Counted from the first letter of the stretch, positions 29,831 through 40,856 are shown. The stretch: DNA of 64,000 bases from Denitrobaculum tricleocarpae (GCF_007004665.1 NZ_ML660066.1:1-64000); one strand, 5' to 3'. Numbers and translations: made by a program. Notes: a model not told the origin generated them from the sequence alone.

Positions 29831-31254
29831 CCCGCTGCGCCTCCCTGATCTGAGAGTGCGTCCAGGGCTTTCGGGAGCGCGTGCGCCCAGGCGGTGATGT
29901 TGCCGGCGCCGAGACATACGACAAGGTCGCCCGGCTTCGCAATGTCACGGATCATTTCAGCAAGTGCGTCAGAGCTCGGCAAGGCTGAGACGTGGCGGTG
30001 TCCGCGATCACGCAAACCTTCCACGAGATCGTCCCGGCTCGCGCCCTCAATCGGTTGCTCCCCGGCTTCGTAGACATCGGCGACAATCACATGGTCGGCA
30101 TCGTTGAAGCAGCTGCAGAAGTCTTCGAAAAGATCGCGCAGGCGGGTGTAGCGATGGGGTTGAACGACGGCGATCACCTGCGCGTCCGTTGCCTGGCGCG
30201 CGGCTTTCAGAACCGCCGAGATTTCGACCGGATGGTGGCCGTAGTCATCGATAATGGTCACGCCGCCTGAGACACCGGTCTTGGTGAAACGCCGTTTAAC
30301 GCCGCCGAAGCTTGCAAGGGCCTCTCGGATCGCTTCGTCCGACATGCCCATCTCTTCGGCGACGGCAATCGCGGCCAGGGCGTTCAGAACATTGTGCTCT
30401 CCCACCATGGGCAACTTGCAGGCGCTGATGGTGCGGCTTTCCTCACCGCTGCGGCTGGTGATGATGACATCGAACCGGGTCTCGACTCCGGCAACGCTGA
30501 GCTCGGTCGCGCGGACATCTGCCTGCGGAGAGGTGCCGTAAGTCACCAAACGGCGATCCTGGATACGGCCGATCAGGGACTGCACCACCGGATGGTCGAT
30601 GCAGACAACGGCGAAGCCGTAGAAAGGAATGTTCTTCACGAAGGTTTCGAAGGCTTCGTGAAGGGCTTCGACCGAACCATAGAAATCCAGATGTTCCGGG
30701 TCGATGTTGGTCACCACAGCGATCGTGGACGGCAGTTTGGTGAAGGTGCCGTCGCTCTCGTCGGCTTCCACCACCATCCAATCACCCGCGCCCAGACGTG
30801 CGTTGGTACCGTAGGCGTTGATGATGCCGCCGTTAATCACGGTGGGATCGAAGTCACCACCGTCGAGCAGGGCGGCGACAAGGGACGTGGTGGTGGTTTT
30901 GCCGTGGGTGCCGCCGACGGCAACCGACCACTTCAGACGCATCAACTCACCGAGCATCTCGGCGCGCCGGACGATGGGCACGAACTTCTCGCGTGCGGCG
31001 GCGATTTCCGGATTCTCCAGCTTGATGGCGGAGGAGACCACCACGACCTTGGCATTCTCGACGTTTTCCGCCCGATGCCCGATCTTGATGTCGATGCCCA
31101 TGTCGCGCAGGCGCTGGACGTTCGCGCTTTCCGCGATATCGCTGCCCTGAACCTGATAGCCCAGATTATGAAGAATCTCGGCGATGCCGCTCATGCCGAT
31201 GCCGCCGATGCCGACGAAGTGAACGATGCCGATGTCGAGAGGCAGGACCTTCAT
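29827..31254 (-). CDS. murC: UDP-N-acetylmuramate--L-alanine ligase
   Basis: A 475-residue Mur ligase. The N-terminal Rossmann domain has [18 protein letters not shown]. The ATP loop [11 protein letters not shown] is at residues 114-124. The central domain carries [11 protein letters not shown] and the EHLDFYGS motif, and the C-terminal domain has [10 protein letters not shown] and VVQPHRYTR. It adds L-alanine to UDP-MurNAc in the cytoplasm. The GGGAGG site for its ATG lies within the murG coding end, and the genes overlap by 4 bp, as do murC and murB. This matches the coupled layout of the whole cluster. Confidence 0.97.
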   Translation of the reverse strand: MKVLPLDIGIVHFVGIGGIGMSGIAEILHNLGYQVQGSDIAESANVQRLRDMGIDIKIGHRAENVENAKVVVVSSAIKLENPEIAAAREKFVPIVRRAEMLGELMRLKWSVAVGGTHGKTTTTSLVAALLDGGDFDPTVINGGIINAYGTNARLGAGDWMVVEADESDGTFTKLPSTIAVVTNIDPEHLDFYGSVEALHEAFETFVKNIPFYGFAVVCIDHPVVQSLIGRIQDRRLVTYGTSPQADVRATELSVAGVETRFDVIITSRSGEESRTISACKLPMVGEHNVLNALAAIAVAEEMGMSDEAIREALASFGGVKRRFTKTGVSGGVTIIDDYGHHPVEISAVLKAARQATDAQVIAVVQPHRYTRLRDLFEDFCSCFNDADHVIVADVYEAGEQPIEGASRDDLVEGLRDRGHRHVSALPSSDALAEMIRDIAKPGDLVVCLGAGNITAWAHALPKALDALSDQGGAAG

Positions 31255-32450
31255 GCCGTGGCCTCCCTATTGGTGTTTTTGTTTTCAGCCGCGCGTTGCT
31301 CCGACTCCGCGGTGCTGGTGTCGCCGTTCAGGCTCTTGCCGGCCGTGCCCTGGAAGGTGCCGCAGACGACATCCGCCAGGCGGCCCGCCGCATTGTTCTC
31401 AGCGCAAGAGGCCGCGCCTTGAGAGGCTTGTTTGAGAAGGGCAGGCGTAGACAGCAGGCAACGCAGGCGTTGCGCCAGACTCTCGGCGGTCAAGGTGCCC
31501 TGCGGCATCAGCCAGCCGCCGCCGGCGCTGGTCAAAGCCTGGGCATTGGCGGTCTGATGATTGTCGATCGCGTAAGGGTAGGGCACCAGGATTGCAGGCC
31601 TGCCGGCAGCGGCCAGTTCACAAACCGTCGAGGCGCCGGAGCGGCAGATGATCAGGTGCGCTGATTTCAGCCTTTCCGGCATGTCGCTGAAGAAGGCGGC
31701 CAGCTCGTGCTTCACGCCGCTGTCGTCGTACTCTTGCGTGACTCTCTCGATCTCGCCGCCGGGAACCTGCTGCATCACCGCCAGACGTGCGCGCAGGCTT
31801 TCTGGTAGAAGCGCGACTGCGCCGGGGACCAATTCATTGAAGACCTTAGCGCCCTGGCTGCCGCCGATGACCAGCAGCCGGAAAACATCCGAGCCTTCCG
31901 GCGACTCGTAGGTCTCGGCGCCGACCGCGGCAATTGCCGCGCGGACCGGGTTTCCGGTACGCACGACCTTGTTCAGGTCGCTTTTCGAGATTGCATCCAC
32001 TTTTTCGAAGGATGTCGCGATTGCGTTGGCGCGCCGTGCCAAGAGACGGTTCGCCCGCCCCAACACGGCATTCTGTTCGTGCAGGATGACCGGCTGACCC
32101 AGGTGCGCGGCTGCCAGGACCGTGGGAACGGAGGGATAACCACCGAACCCGACCACTGCATCAGGCCGTTGCGCTTTCAGGATCTTGCGCGCCTGCAGAT
32201 AGCCGATGCCGAGTTGAATGACGCCTTTTACTTTCCGCAAGACTCCGCCGCCTGCGATACCTGCCGCAGCAATGCGTAGTGTTTTGACATTGGGCAGTTT
32301 GTTGCCGAAGCCGCCGCCGCGTTGATCTGTCACCAGAAGCACTTCGATGTCGCGGGCAAGAAGCTCCTGCGCCAGGGCTTCGGCGGGGAATAGGTGTCCG
32401 CCTGTGCCGCCGGCGGCAAGGATGACGCGGCGCGGGTTCTGCAACGTCAT
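31251..32450 (-). CDS. murG: Lipid II synthase, UDP-GlcNAc transferase MurG
   Basis: 399 residues from the ATG at 32450. The reading frame is open for another kilobase upstream, but that part is a shadow of ftsW and should not be taken as a fusion. It is a GT-B glycosyltransferase: [16 protein letters not shown] (G loop 1), [11 protein letters not shown] (G loop 2), [24 protein letters not shown] (G loop 3) and [24 protein letters not shown]. It adds GlcNAc to lipid I on the inner face of the membrane. The last ~30 residues are polar and possibly disordered. It overlaps ftsW upstream and murC downstream by 4 bp each. Confidence 0.96.
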   Translation of the reverse strand: MTLQNPRRVILAAGGTGGHLFPAEALAQELLARDIEVLLVTDQRGGGFGNKLPNVKTLRIAAAGIAGGGVLRKVKGVIQLGIGYLQARKILKAQRPDAVVGFGGYPSVPTVLAAAHLGQPVILHEQNAVLGRANRLLARRANAIATSFEKVDAISKSDLNKVVRTGNPVRAAIAAVGAETYESPEGSDVFRLLVIGGSQGAKVFNELVPGAVALLPESLRARLAVMQQVPGGEIERVTQEYDDSGVKHELAAFFSDMPERLKSAHLIICRSGASTVCELAAAGRPAILVPYPYAIDNHQTANAQALTSAGGGWLMPQGTLTAESLAQRLRCLLSTPALLKQASQGAASCAENNAAGRLADVVCGTFQGTAGKSLNGDTSTAESEQRAAENKNTNREATA

Positions 32451-33571
32451 ATCGCTTCCCCCATGCCAACCCGCCGCCGCGTCAGGGCAAGAACCATGCC
32501 CATCCCCATCGCCAGAGCGAGCAGGGAGGACCCGCCGTAGCTGATGAAGGGCAAGGTCATGCCTTTGGTGGGAATCAGGTGCAACGCGGAACCCATGTTG
32601 ATCAGGGCCTGCAGGCCGAACTGCGCCAGCAGGCCGCTGCAGGCCAGCATGACGAAGAGGCTGCTTTCGCGCAGCATGTGCGTGAAGCCGCGCAGGACAA
32701 CGAAGGCAAAGAGGCTGACGATCACCAGACAGGCGATAAGCCCCATTTCCTCGCCCGCGACGGCAAAGATGAAGTCTGAATGGGCATCGGGCAGATGCGC
32801 TTTTACGGTACCCTCGCCGGGACCTCGTCCGAAGAAGCCCCCATTCATGAAGGCTTCCATGGAGCGGTTGATCTGGTAGCGGTCGCCGGCGGATGGATCC
32901 ATGAAGCCGTCGATGCGCGCCGCGACGTGAGGCAGGCTGAAGTATGCGCCGATCAGGGCAGCGATGCCGAGCGCGCCTAACAGGCCCACCCAGAGGATGG
33001 GCAGGCCTGCCAGGAAGAGCTGGATGCCGCCAATGGCTGTGATCAAAACGGTCTGGCCGAGATCGGGTTGAAGGAGCAGAAGCGAGACGATGACCAGCCA
33101 GATACCAACGGCAATCGGCAGTCCGGGCACACTCGGATCGTTCTTGGCCATTGCCAGGAACCACGCAATGGTGACCGCGAAGAAAGGCTTCACGAACTCG
33201 GATGGCTGCAATGAGAAGCCGGCGATGTTGAGCCAGCGTGACGCGCCTTTGATTTCCGTGCCGACCAGCAGGGTCAGCAGCAACAGCACCAGGGTGCAGA
33301 GCAATCCGATCACTGCGCAGCGGCGCACGCCGCGCGGGGAAAGCAGCGAGGCCCCGACGACGATCATCAGGGCAAAAGGCAGAAGAGCCAGTTGACGCTG
33401 GGCAAGCTGGAAGGACTCGATGCCGATCCGATCCGCAGCAGCGGGCGAAGCCGCCAGCATCAATACGCCGCCAAGCGCCATCAGAATGACCAGCGCGATC
33501 AGGGTCCAGCGATCGACCGTCCACCACCAACGTCCGAGGACAGATGTATCCGTGCGGGCGAAACTACTCAT
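32447..33571 (-). CDS. ftsW: Septal peptidoglycan polymerase FtsW (SEDS family)
   Basis: A 374-residue polytopic protein with about ten membrane helices. SEDS motifs are clear: GASRWLNIAGFSLQPSEFVKPF, LLQPDLGQTVLI (containing the essential aspartate of the large loop region), YQINRSMEAFMNGGFFGRGPGEG, AHSDFIFAVAGEEMGLIACL and TKGMTLPFISYGGSSLLALAMGMG. FtsW polymerises lipid II into glycan at the septum with its partner FtsI, encoded in the same cluster. GGAGG precedes the ATG. It overlaps murD upstream and murG downstream by 4 bp each. Confidence 0.96.
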   Translation of the reverse strand: MSSFARTDTSVLGRWWWTVDRWTLIALVILMALGGVLMLAASPAAADRIGIESFQLAQRQLALLPFALMIVVGASLLSPRGVRRCAVIGLLCTLVLLLLTLLVGTEIKGASRWLNIAGFSLQPSEFVKPFFAVTIAWFLAMAKNDPSVPGLPIAVGIWLVIVSLLLLQPDLGQTVLITAIGGIQLFLAGLPILWVGLLGALGIAALIGAYFSLPHVAARIDGFMDPSAGDRYQINRSMEAFMNGGFFGRGPGEGTVKAHLPDAHSDFIFAVAGEEMGLIACLVIVSLFAFVVLRGFTHMLRESSLFVMLACSGLLAQFGLQALINMGSALHLIPTKGMTLPFISYGGSSLLALAMGMGMVLALTRRRVGMGEAI

Positions 33572-35016
33572 GCGGCATCGCCTCCGACCGATTGACCAGC
33601 GGCACCGTCGTCGTTGGCAGGCTGCGATCCATGAAGTTCTGCCACTGCAGCCTTAAAGGCCGTGCCACGCGCTTCGAAACTCGGGAACTGGTCGAAAGAC
33701 GCACAGGCCGGGGAAAGCAGAACGACCGGGGAAGAGCCTTGCTGTGTATGAGCGGCTTTGGCCGCTGCGGCTGCAGCGCTCACCGCCTTCGCCAGGGTGC
33801 CGCAACGTTTCACGGGGAAACGTCCTTCAAGCACCGAGGCGAAGGCGGTTTCGGCTTCGCCAATCAGGAAGACTTCCGCGATGCGCGGGTAGAAACTCTC
33901 GAGACCGTCAAGGCCACCTTCCTTGGCGCGGCCGCCTGCGATCCAGTAAATCAGGTCATAGCAGGCAAGCGCGCGGGCGGCGGCGTCCGCGTTGGTGGCT
34001 TTGGAGTCGTTGACATAGCGCACGCCGTCGATCTCAGCCACCATCTCCTGCCGGTGCTCGAGGCCGCCGAAGGTCTTGAGGCCTTCGACGATCTGCACGC
34101 GGCTTACACCCAGCGTGACGGCCACGGCATAAGCGGCTGCCGCATTCTGTGCATTGTGCTCGCCTGGCAGGTTCGGAAGGTCACGAAGGTCAAGAACCTG
34201 CTCTTCGTCGCCTTGGCTGTTGTCGATCAGAATGCCACCAGCGACGTACACACCGTCCTTGACGGCGGAACTGCCGGAAATGGGAACGATGTTTTGCTCA
34301 TTCGCTTCGGACAGGTCCTCGAAGATCTTGCGACAGGTATCGTCGTCTGTGCCGACGATTGCCGTGCAAGGCCGTGCCTGGCGATGAAATATCAGTTTCT
34401 TCGCTGCGACATAACCGTCGAAGCCACCATGCCGATCCAGATGATCGGGGCTGATATTCATGAGGACGGCGATGTCGAAGGTGATCGAACGGGTGATCTC
34501 AAGCTGATAGGACGACATTTCCAGAACGTAAATTCCGTCCTGGGTCAAGGCCTCCAATTCGAGCGCTGGAACACCCAGGTTGCCGCCGACCGCGACCGGG
34601 CGGCCCGCCTGCTTCAGGATATGCCCGATCAGGGTGGTCGTGGTCGATTTGCCGTTCGTGCCGGTGATGCCGACAAAGCGAACGCCCCGTTGCGCGCGGG
34701 CCAGAAGTTCGATGTCGCTGATGATTTCACAGCCGCTGTGACGCGCAAGCTCGACCACCTCATGGGGCGCCGGGAAGCTGTGGGGTATGCCGGGGGAGAG
34801 GATCAGGCTGACCGGCTGACTCCAGTCGCAGTCATGCAGATCGACAATCGGCAGGCCCTCGGAAGCGGCACGCTGCCGGCTGTCCTTGTTGTCGTCCCAG
34901 GCCCAGACCTCGGCTCCGGCGGAGCTCAACGCGCGCGCAGCCGAAAGTCCGGACTTACCGAGACCCAGCACCGCCACCGTCAAACCACCAAAGAAACCGA
35001 GATCGATCTGCGCCAT
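33568..35016 (-). CDS. murD: UDP-N-acetylmuramoylalanine--D-glutamate ligase
   Basis: A 482-residue Mur ligase. The N-terminal domain opens VAVLGLGKSGLSAARAL and includes LILSPGIPHSFP. The ATP loop ITGTNGKSTTTTL is near residues 117-129, and LEMSSYQLEI and NISPDHLDRHGG are diagnostic central-domain motifs. NDSKATNADAAARALA and the C-terminal SPACASFDQFPSFEARG complete the signature of MurD. It adds D-glutamate to UDP-MurNAc-L-Ala. GAGGTGAGATA precedes the ATG, 4 bp after the mraY stop. It overlaps ftsW by 4 bp. Length is slightly above E. coli MurD (438) because of loop insertions and a ~20-residue tail. Confidence 0.96.
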   Translation of the reverse strand: MAQIDLGFFGGLTVAVLGLGKSGLSAARALSSAGAEVWAWDDNKDSRQRAASEGLPIVDLHDCDWSQPVSLILSPGIPHSFPAPHEVVELARHSGCEIISDIELLARAQRGVRFVGITGTNGKSTTTTLIGHILKQAGRPVAVGGNLGVPALELEALTQDGIYVLEMSSYQLEITRSITFDIAVLMNISPDHLDRHGGFDGYVAAKKLIFHRQARPCTAIVGTDDDTCRKIFEDLSEANEQNIVPISGSSAVKDGVYVAGGILIDNSQGDEEQVLDLRDLPNLPGEHNAQNAAAAYAVAVTLGVSRVQIVEGLKTFGGLEHRQEMVAEIDGVRYVNDSKATNADAAARALACYDLIYWIAGGRAKEGGLDGLESFYPRIAEVFLIGEAETAFASVLEGRFPVKRCGTLAKAVSAAAAAAKAAHTQQGSSPVVLLSPACASFDQFPSFEARGTAFKAAVAELHGSQPANDDGAAGQSVGGDAA

Positions 35017-35020
35017 TATC

Positions 35021-36109
35021 TCACCTCAGCTTCAGGGTCGCGAGACCCACGATTGCGAGGATCATGGCAATGATCCAGAAACGGATGACGATGGTCGGTT
35101 CCGCCCAGCCCTTCTTTTCAAAGTGATGGTGCAGGGGTGCCATGCGGAACACCCGCTTGCCGGTCAGTTTGAAGGAGGCAACCTGCACGATCACCGACAC
35201 GGTCTCCAGAACGAAGAGACCGCCAATGATCGCCAGCACCAGTTCGTGCTTGGTCACGACCGCAATGCTGCCGAGCGCGCCACCCATGCTCAAAGAACCG
35301 GTGTCGCCCATAAAGACCATGGCGGGCGGGGCGTTGAACCAGAGGAACCCGAGACTGGCACCCACCAGAGCAGCACAGAAGACCGCGAGTTCGCCGCTGC
35401 CGGGAACGAAATGCAGTTGAAGGTATTCCGCGAAGACGGAGTTTCCGACCAGATAGGCAATCAGTGCGAAACAGACGGCTGCGATCATCACGGGAACGAT
35501 CGCCAGGCCGTCCAATCCGTCGGTCAGGTTCACGGCGTTGGACGAACCCACCATGACCAGGATCGCAAACGGCAAAAAGAACCAGGTGAGATTGATCAGA
35601 AGGCTCTTGAAGAAGGGCACCGCAAGATGGGTCGCCATAGTATCGGGGCTGAGCTGCATCACCCAGAAGGTCGCGGCGGCACCGATAATGATCTGCGCGA
35701 TCAGCTTGACTCGGCCGGGGAGGCCTTTTGTGTTGCGCTGGGTGAGCTTGAGGTAATCGTCGACGAAGCCGATCATGCCGAAACCGCCGGTGACAAGCAG
35801 CACGGACCAGACGTAACCATTGGTCAAATCAGCCCAGAGCAGGGTTGAGACCGTGATCGCGATCAGGATCAGAAAGCCGCCCATGGTCGGCGTGCCCTTT
35901 TTGGTCAGCAGATGACCTTCAGGACCGTCTTCACGGATGGGCTGGCCTTCGCCCTGTTTGGATTTCAGCCAGGAGATGATTCTCGGGCCTAGGATGAAGC
36001 TGATCACCAGGGCCGTGATCACCGCACCGCCGCTGCGGAACGTGAGATATCGAAAGAGATTAAAGACAAAGAAATCGTCGGACAGCGGGACGAGGAAATT
36101 AAAGAGCAT
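35021..36109 (-). CDS. mraY: Phospho-N-acetylmuramoyl-pentapeptide transferase
   Basis: 362 residues from the ATG at 36109 ([11 protein letters not shown]), which has a GGGAGGCCAGG ribosome-binding site inside the murF end. Ten membrane helices are predicted. Catalytic motifs of the polyprenyl-phosphate transferase family are visible: [21 protein letters not shown] (DDxxK aspartates), [15 protein letters not shown], and [14 protein letters not shown] (the HHHFE motif). MraY makes lipid I from UDP-MurNAc-pentapeptide and undecaprenyl phosphate in the inner membrane. Its start overlaps murF by 11 bp and it ends 4 bp before murD. Confidence 0.97.
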   Translation of the reverse strand: MLFNFLVPLSDDFFVFNLFRYLTFRSGGAVITALVISFILGPRIISWLKSKQGEGQPIREDGPEGHLLTKKGTPTMGGFLILIAITVSTLLWADLTNGYVWSVLLVTGGFGMIGFVDDYLKLTQRNTKGLPGRVKLIAQIIIGAAATFWVMQLSPDTMATHLAVPFFKSLLINLTWFFLPFAILVMVGSSNAVNLTDGLDGLAIVPVMIAAVCFALIAYLVGNSVFAEYLQLHFVPGSGELAVFCAALVGASLGFLWFNAPPAMVFMGDTGSLSMGGALGSIAVVTKHELVLAIIGGLFVLETVSVIVQVASFKLTGKRVFRMAPLHHHFEKKGWAEPTIVIRFWIIAMILAIVGLATLKLR

Positions 36110-37547
36110 CCTGGCCTCCCGTGCTTCCGGCTCCGCTGTCTGAACGGGAAGCACCCAATGCCTTCAATGCTTCGATCACAACCGCCATGCGACTGCCCAA
36201 AGAACCCTTTACCAGAACGACATCTCCTTTTGCCGCCGCATCCGATACCAGCGGAGCCACAGCGCTTGAGTCTTCGGCATGAACAGCCTGCATTTTGGTT
36301 GGCAGATTTTTATGAAGTGACTGCATGTGGCGGCCACAGGTAAAGACAAGATCGACCTTTGCCTCCACGAGCGGCTGAACGAGATCGCTGTGAAGCTTGC
36401 CGGCCGTCTTTCCCAGTTCGAGCATATCGCCCAGAACCGCGATGCGGCGGCCACCCTTCTCCGGCGCGCTCTGTGCGAGGAGCGAAATGGCGGCGCGCAC
36501 AGATGCCGGATTGGCGTTGTAAGCGTCGTCGATCAGCAGGAACTTACCCTTAGGGCCGTCGATGCGGTGGCGCTCGCCGCGTCCGGCCAGCGCCGAAAGG
36601 TCGCTGAGCGCGGCTGCGGCCCGCTTTACATCCGCCCCGGCGGCATGGACAGCGGTCAAAACCGCGAGCGTGTTCATCGCCCAGTGCTCGCCGGGCTGGC
36701 CCACGTGATAGCTCAACTCCTGCCCGCCGATGAGCGCCGTGACATCGCTGCCGTGCTCTCCGGCCGAGAACTTGATCAGGCGGCTATCCGCTTTTGCGTC
36801 CCGGCCGAAACTCACGATCGTTTTGACGCCTGTCTCTTTGGCACGCTTGACCAGATGATCGTAGAGGGCATTGTCGATGTTCAGGATGGCGGTGCCGTCA
36901 GGTTTCAAAGATTCAAAGATCTCTGCCTTCGCATCGGCGATGGCTTCGAGGGATTCAAAGAACTCAAGGTGCGCGGCGGCAATCGTCGTGATGATGGCCA
37001 CATCCGGCTTGACCAACCGCACCAGCTCCCGGATTTCGCCGGGGTGGTTCATGCCCAGCTCGAAGACCCCGTAGACGGTGTCGCGGGGCATGCGCGCCAG
37101 CGAGAGGGGAACACCCCAGTGGTTGTTGAGACTCTTTGCGCTCGCGAAGGTCGCCGCTTGCGGCCCCAGACAGCTGCGCAGCGCTTCCTTCGTGCCGGTC
37201 TTTCCAACACTGCCGGTGACCGCGATGAACTTTGCGGAGCTGCGGTCATGGGCCGCGGCACCGAGACGCCACAGCGCGCCGAGAGTATCGTCCACCAGAG
37301 ACAGAGGGGCATCATCGTCGAGGTTCTCGGGACGCCGATGCACCAGAGCGCCGGCGGCGCCTTTGGCCAAAGCGTCAGCAACAAAGTCGTGACCGTCGAA
37401 GACCGGTCCCTGCAGGGCGATGAAGAGTTCGCCTGGCGCGATGGTGCGGGTGTTGATGGAAAGACCGCTGGCCTGCCAATCGCGGGTGTTGGTGCCGCCG
37501 GTCGCCGAAGCAACTTCGTTCGAGGTCCAGAGTGGCTGAGTGTTCAT
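36099..37547 (-). CDS. murF: UDP-N-acetylmuramoyl-tripeptide--D-alanyl-D-alanine ligase
   Basis: A 482-residue Mur ligase. The ATP loop [15 protein letters not shown] is at residues 109-123. [36 protein letters not shown] is diagnostic of MurF, and the C-terminal domain has [15 protein letters not shown] and the LGDMLELG motif. It adds the D-Ala-D-Ala dipeptide made by Ddl, completing the pentapeptide. A GGAGGGGAG site precedes the ATG. It overlaps murE by 4 bp upstream and mraY by 11 bp downstream. The last ~15 residues are glycine- and serine-rich. Confidence 0.96.
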   Translation of the reverse strand: MNTQPLWTSNEVASATGGTNTRDWQASGLSINTRTIAPGELFIALQGPVFDGHDFVADALAKGAAGALVHRRPENLDDDAPLSLVDDTLGALWRLGAAAHDRSSAKFIAVTGSVGKTGTKEALRSCLGPQAATFASAKSLNNHWGVPLSLARMPRDTVYGVFELGMNHPGEIRELVRLVKPDVAIITTIAAAHLEFFESLEAIADAKAEIFESLKPDGTAILNIDNALYDHLVKRAKETGVKTIVSFGRDAKADSRLIKFSAGEHGSDVTALIGGQELSYHVGQPGEHWAMNTLAVLTAVHAAGADVKRAAAALSDLSALAGRGERHRIDGPKGKFLLIDDAYNANPASVRAAISLLAQSAPEKGGRRIAVLGDMLELGKTAGKLHSDLVQPLVEAKVDLVFTCGRHMQSLHKNLPTKMQAVHAEDSSAVAPLVSDAAAKGDVVLVKGSLGSRMAVVIEALKALGASRSDSGAGSTGGQDAL

Positions 37548-39052
37548 CGAACCCCGCTCCCCTCCGGCTTGGGCGCGGCCGCCGCCGCGATCGCTTCGCG
37601 GGCGACATCCCGGTCATCGAAGGGATGAACCTCATCGCCGATTTTCTGGCCGCTCTCGTGCCCTTTGCCGGCGACCACCAGAAGATCGCCCTCGGTCATG
37701 TCCCGGATCGCGCTGAAGATCGCTTCGCGTCGGTCGCCGATCTCGCGCCCATTAGGGGCTGCAGCCATCATCGCCGCGCGAATGCGGGCAGGATCTTCGC
37801 TGCGCGGATTGTCGTCCGTGATGATTGCGACATCCGCCAGGCGGTTCGAGACCTCGCCCATCATCGGGCGTTTCCCCGGATCGCGGTCACCACCACAGCC
37901 AACCACAACCCAGAGCCGCGCATCGCAGTGCGGACGCAGGGCGGTCAGGACGGTCTCAAGCGCATCAGGTGTGTGGGCGTAATCGACATAAACCGTGCCG
38001 CCCGCCGGGCTGTTGCCGACATATTCGACGCGGCCTGGAACGCCCGAGAGGGCCGGGACCGCTGAGATCGCGTCTTCAGGCTTAACGCCGCCGGAGATCA
38101 CAAGTCCGAGGGCCGCCAGCAGATTCCAGGCTTGGAAAGACCCGGCGACCGGGAAAGTGACTTGATGCGCTTTGCCATAAATCTCGATTGTGAGCCGCTG
38201 GCCAGCGGCGGTAGGTGTGCGTTCGATCAGCTTGATGTCCTGTCCTTCACTCCCGAACGAAAGGATGCGGAGATCGCGCCGCTCGCAGATCGCCGCAAGC
38301 TTCGCGAACTCTGGAATGTCGGCATTCAGAACCGCTGTGCCGCCTCGTACCAGGAGGCTGTCGAAAAGCCGGCATTTGGCCGCGAAGTACTGCGCCATGT
38401 CGCCGTGATAGTCGAGGTGATCCCGGGAGAGGTTCGTAAAGGCGGCTGCGGTGACGGCGACACCATCCAGACGGGACTGGTCCAAACCGTGACTCGATGC
38501 TTCCATGGCCAGGTGGTCGAAGCCGTCGCGCGCCAGTTCCGCCAGGCAACGCTGCAGCTCGACTGGGTCGGGTGTGGTCAGAGCCGCCGGCGCATTCGGC
38601 CGTTCCGGCTCGACACCCAGGGTCCCGAGACTGGCGGCCTCGTATCCCAGTTGCTGCCAGATCTGGCGCGTGAAAGTGGCGACTGAAGTTTTGCCGTTCG
38701 TTCCCGTAACGGCCGCGATCACATGGGGCTGAGACCCATAAAACCGCGCCGCCATGATGGCAATCGCACGGCGCGGGTTGTCATCCGTAACCAGACTGAC
38801 GCTGCCGGCGTCGTCTTTCAATTCCGTACCGCTTGCCGCGAGGACCGCAACCGCACCCTGTTTCACGGCCTGACCGATAAACTCACGACCGTCCACCTGA
38901 AAGCCAGGCAGGGCACCGAAGAGGTACCCTGGTTTAACCTGCCGGCTATCGATTGCCAGACCTGTGATTTCGACGTCGGGTCCCACCAGGGGCGGTGCGA
39001 CCGAGTGCGGGTCTTGCTGCGGCCAATCTCTGGTCAGTTCACTGAGACGCAA
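37544..39052 (-). CDS. murE: UDP-MurNAc-tripeptide synthetase, meso-DAP-adding
   Basis: A 502-residue Mur ligase. The N-terminal substrate domain has IDSRQVKPGYLFGALPG. The ATP loop VTGTNGKTSVATF is near residues 115-127, and AMEASSHGLDQSRLDGV is typical of MurE. In the C-terminal domain VDYAHTPDALETVL is followed by the DDNPRSEDPA box. The DNPR sequence indicates selection of meso-diaminopimelate rather than lysine. This predicts DAP-type peptidoglycan, as in other Gram-negatives. It overlaps ftsI by 14 bp and murF by 4 bp. Confidence 0.97.
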   Translation of the reverse strand: MRLSELTRDWPQQDPHSVAPPLVGPDVEITGLAIDSRQVKPGYLFGALPGFQVDGREFIGQAVKQGAVAVLAASGTELKDDAGSVSLVTDDNPRRAIAIMAARFYGSQPHVIAAVTGTNGKTSVATFTRQIWQQLGYEAASLGTLGVEPERPNAPAALTTPDPVELQRCLAELARDGFDHLAMEASSHGLDQSRLDGVAVTAAAFTNLSRDHLDYHGDMAQYFAAKCRLFDSLLVRGGTAVLNADIPEFAKLAAICERRDLRILSFGSEGQDIKLIERTPTAAGQRLTIEIYGKAHQVTFPVAGSFQAWNLLAALGLVISGGVKPEDAISAVPALSGVPGRVEYVGNSPAGGTVYVDYAHTPDALETVLTALRPHCDARLWVVVGCGGDRDPGKRPMMGEVSNRLADVAIITDDNPRSEDPARIRAAMMAAAPNGREIGDRREAIFSAIRDMTEGDLLVVAGKGHESGQKIGDEVHPFDDRDVAREAIAAAAAPKPEGSGVR

Positions 39053-40856
39053 GGCTGTGCCCTCCCGACCGTGCCGTTACGTCAACCAGGAACTGTTCGA
39101 TGCGGTCGTCGGCGATGTGGTCTTCGATCGGTTCGATCGAAACCAGGGGACCCATACGCTCGACCAAACGTTTGATGACCGGTGCTGCAACCCACCCGCC
39201 TGTTGCGAAGCCATGGGTCCGCTTGATGCCTTTCGGTTCATCGATCATGGCGAAGACGACGTAGCGTGGATTTGTGATAGGGAAGGCGCCGAGGAACGAC
39301 GACATCCGTGCGTTCTTGACGTAACGGCCATCCCGGATCTTTTCGGCGGTCCCGGATTTGCCGCCAACCATGAAGCCCTCGGCGTTCGCTTTGCGGCCCG
39401 TGCCATGCAAGACCACCAATCGCATGAGCCGGCGAATTTGCTGAGATGTACGCTCGCTGATGACGCGGGTCGCGGGAACCGTCTCGTCGTCGGAACGCTT
39501 TACCAGACTTGCCTGTTTCAGCTCGCCGCCGTTCACCAGCGCGCCGGCCGCGCGCACCAGCTGCAGAGGGCTCACGGCGATGCCATGGCCAAAGGAGATT
39601 GTCATGGTGTTCACGTCTCGCCATCTGTTGGGCAGGCGAGGGTGACCGATCTCCGAAATGTCGAATTTGGCAGGGCGGGTGAGGCCAAGGTTCGAGAGAA
39701 AGGCCTTCTGCTTGGAAGTTCCTGCTTCCATGGCCATGTGCACGGTGCCGATGTTGCTCGAATAGATCAGGATTTCCGGGATCGAGAGCCAGCGGTTCTT
39801 GGGTTTGTAGTCCCTGATCGTAAAGCGGCCGACCCGGATCGGGTCGCTTGTGTCATAGCCGTCGCTTATCCTGATGATGCCTTCATCCAACGCCATCGCT
39901 GCGGTGAAGAGCTTGAAGACCGAACCCATTTCGTAAACGCCGAGCGTCGCCCGGTTAAAGCGCGCGTCGTCGACGGCGCTGCCGGCTTCGTTGGGGTTGT
40001 AGCTCGGCAGCGACACCATCGAGACGACTTCGCCGTTCTGCACGTCGTAGACCATGCCGGCAGCGCCGATCGCGCTGAACTCCGCCATGGCGGCCGAGAG
40101 TTCTTCGGCCATGATGTGCTGAATTCGGACATCCAGGCTGAGCCGCAGCGGGTCGTCCGTGCCGTTCAGCATGTCGTCGAAAGACTGCTCGACGCCCGCC
40201 AAACCCTCGTTGTCGATCGAGGTAAAACCGACTGCATGCGCGGTCAGTGCGCCGTGCGGATAGAAGCGCCTTTGTTCGCGGCGGAAGTTCAGGCCCGGGA
40301 TGCCAAGGCTGTTGATCTGTGACTGCTGACGCGGTGTCAGATGCCGCTGAAGCCAGACGAACTGCTTCCCGGACTTTAGTTTCGCGAGCAACTCCGCCCG
40401 CGACTTGCCCGGCAGAATTTTCTGCAGCTCGCGCGCGGCAAACTCGGCGTCGGGTACGAGACGCGCATCGGCGAAAAGCGAAGCGGTCGGAAGGCTGGTG
40501 GCGAGAATGACGCCGTTGCGATCGACAATATCGCCACGCACCGCGGTGCCGGGCAGGTTTTTCGCCGTCTGGCTGGATGCTGTACGCGTATTGCCCTGCA
40601 GCAGAGTGAGATCGACAAGCCGAACGCCGATCGCGAAGAACGCCACGGAGATGACCAATCCAGTCGCGATCAGACGGGTTTTGCCAACCTCCAACGCCTG
40701 CTTCACGGTTCCATCCAGAACCGTGTAGGCGGAGTGATCGATGTGCCGGTCCAACCCGCAGGGATTGCAGGCTGCGCCCGTTTGTTCGGTATCGGATGCG
40801 GCGCGTGTCTTGCCGCGGCCGTCGAGGCGGTCCGAGGGGTTGACGTGGATTGTCAT
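39039..40856 (-). CDS. ftsI: Septal transpeptidase FtsI (PBP3, class B)
   Basis: A 605-residue class B penicillin-binding protein. It has a polar, basic cytoplasmic tail, one membrane helix (LIATGLVISVAFFAIGVRLV, ~residues 60-80), and a pedestal domain with RGDIVDRNGVILATS. The transpeptidase domain contains the active-site serine in the SVFK motif (Ser312), the YSSNIGTV motif and a KSG triad (Lys500, GGKSGTAEK). It cross-links septal peptidoglycan together with FtsW. The ~60-residue cytoplasmic N-terminal tail is longer than usual and holds two cysteines. It overlaps ftsL by 4 bp upstream and murE by 14 bp downstream. Confidence 0.96.
   Translation of the reverse strand: MTIHVNPSDRLDGRGKTRAASDTEQTGAACNPCGLDRHIDHSAYTVLDGTVKQALEVGKTRLIATGLVISVAFFAIGVRLVDLTLLQGNTRTASSQTAKNLPGTAVRGDIVDRNGVILATSLPTASLFADARLVPDAEFAARELQKILPGKSRAELLAKLKSGKQFVWLQRHLTPRQQSQINSLGIPGLNFRREQRRFYPHGALTAHAVGFTSIDNEGLAGVEQSFDDMLNGTDDPLRLSLDVRIQHIMAEELSAAMAEFSAIGAAGMVYDVQNGEVVSMVSLPSYNPNEAGSAVDDARFNRATLGVYEMGSVFKLFTAAMALDEGIIRISDGYDTSDPIRVGRFTIRDYKPKNRWLSIPEILIYSSNIGTVHMAMEAGTSKQKAFLSNLGLTRPAKFDISEIGHPRLPNRWRDVNTMTISFGHGIAVSPLQLVRAAGALVNGGELKQASLVKRSDDETVPATRVISERTSQQIRRLMRLVVLHGTGRKANAEGFMVGGKSGTAEKIRDGRYVKNARMSSFLGAFPITNPRYVVFAMIDEPKGIKRTHGFATGGWVAAPVIKRLVERMGPLVSIEPIEDHIADDRIEQFLVDVTARSGGHSLASQ

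Noticed and set aside
32451-33530. Apparent 360-residue N-terminal extension of MurG
   Set aside because: It is an open frame lying entirely in ftsW in another reading frame, with no domain pattern; MurG has a clear ATG at 32450 overlapping the ftsW stop.
33544-35073. 509-codon open frame antisense to murD
   Set aside because: murD carries every family motif; the antisense frame has no ribosome-binding site or domain.
36327-37628. 433-codon open frame antisense to murF
   Set aside because: It is a shadow of murF codon structure with no family signature.
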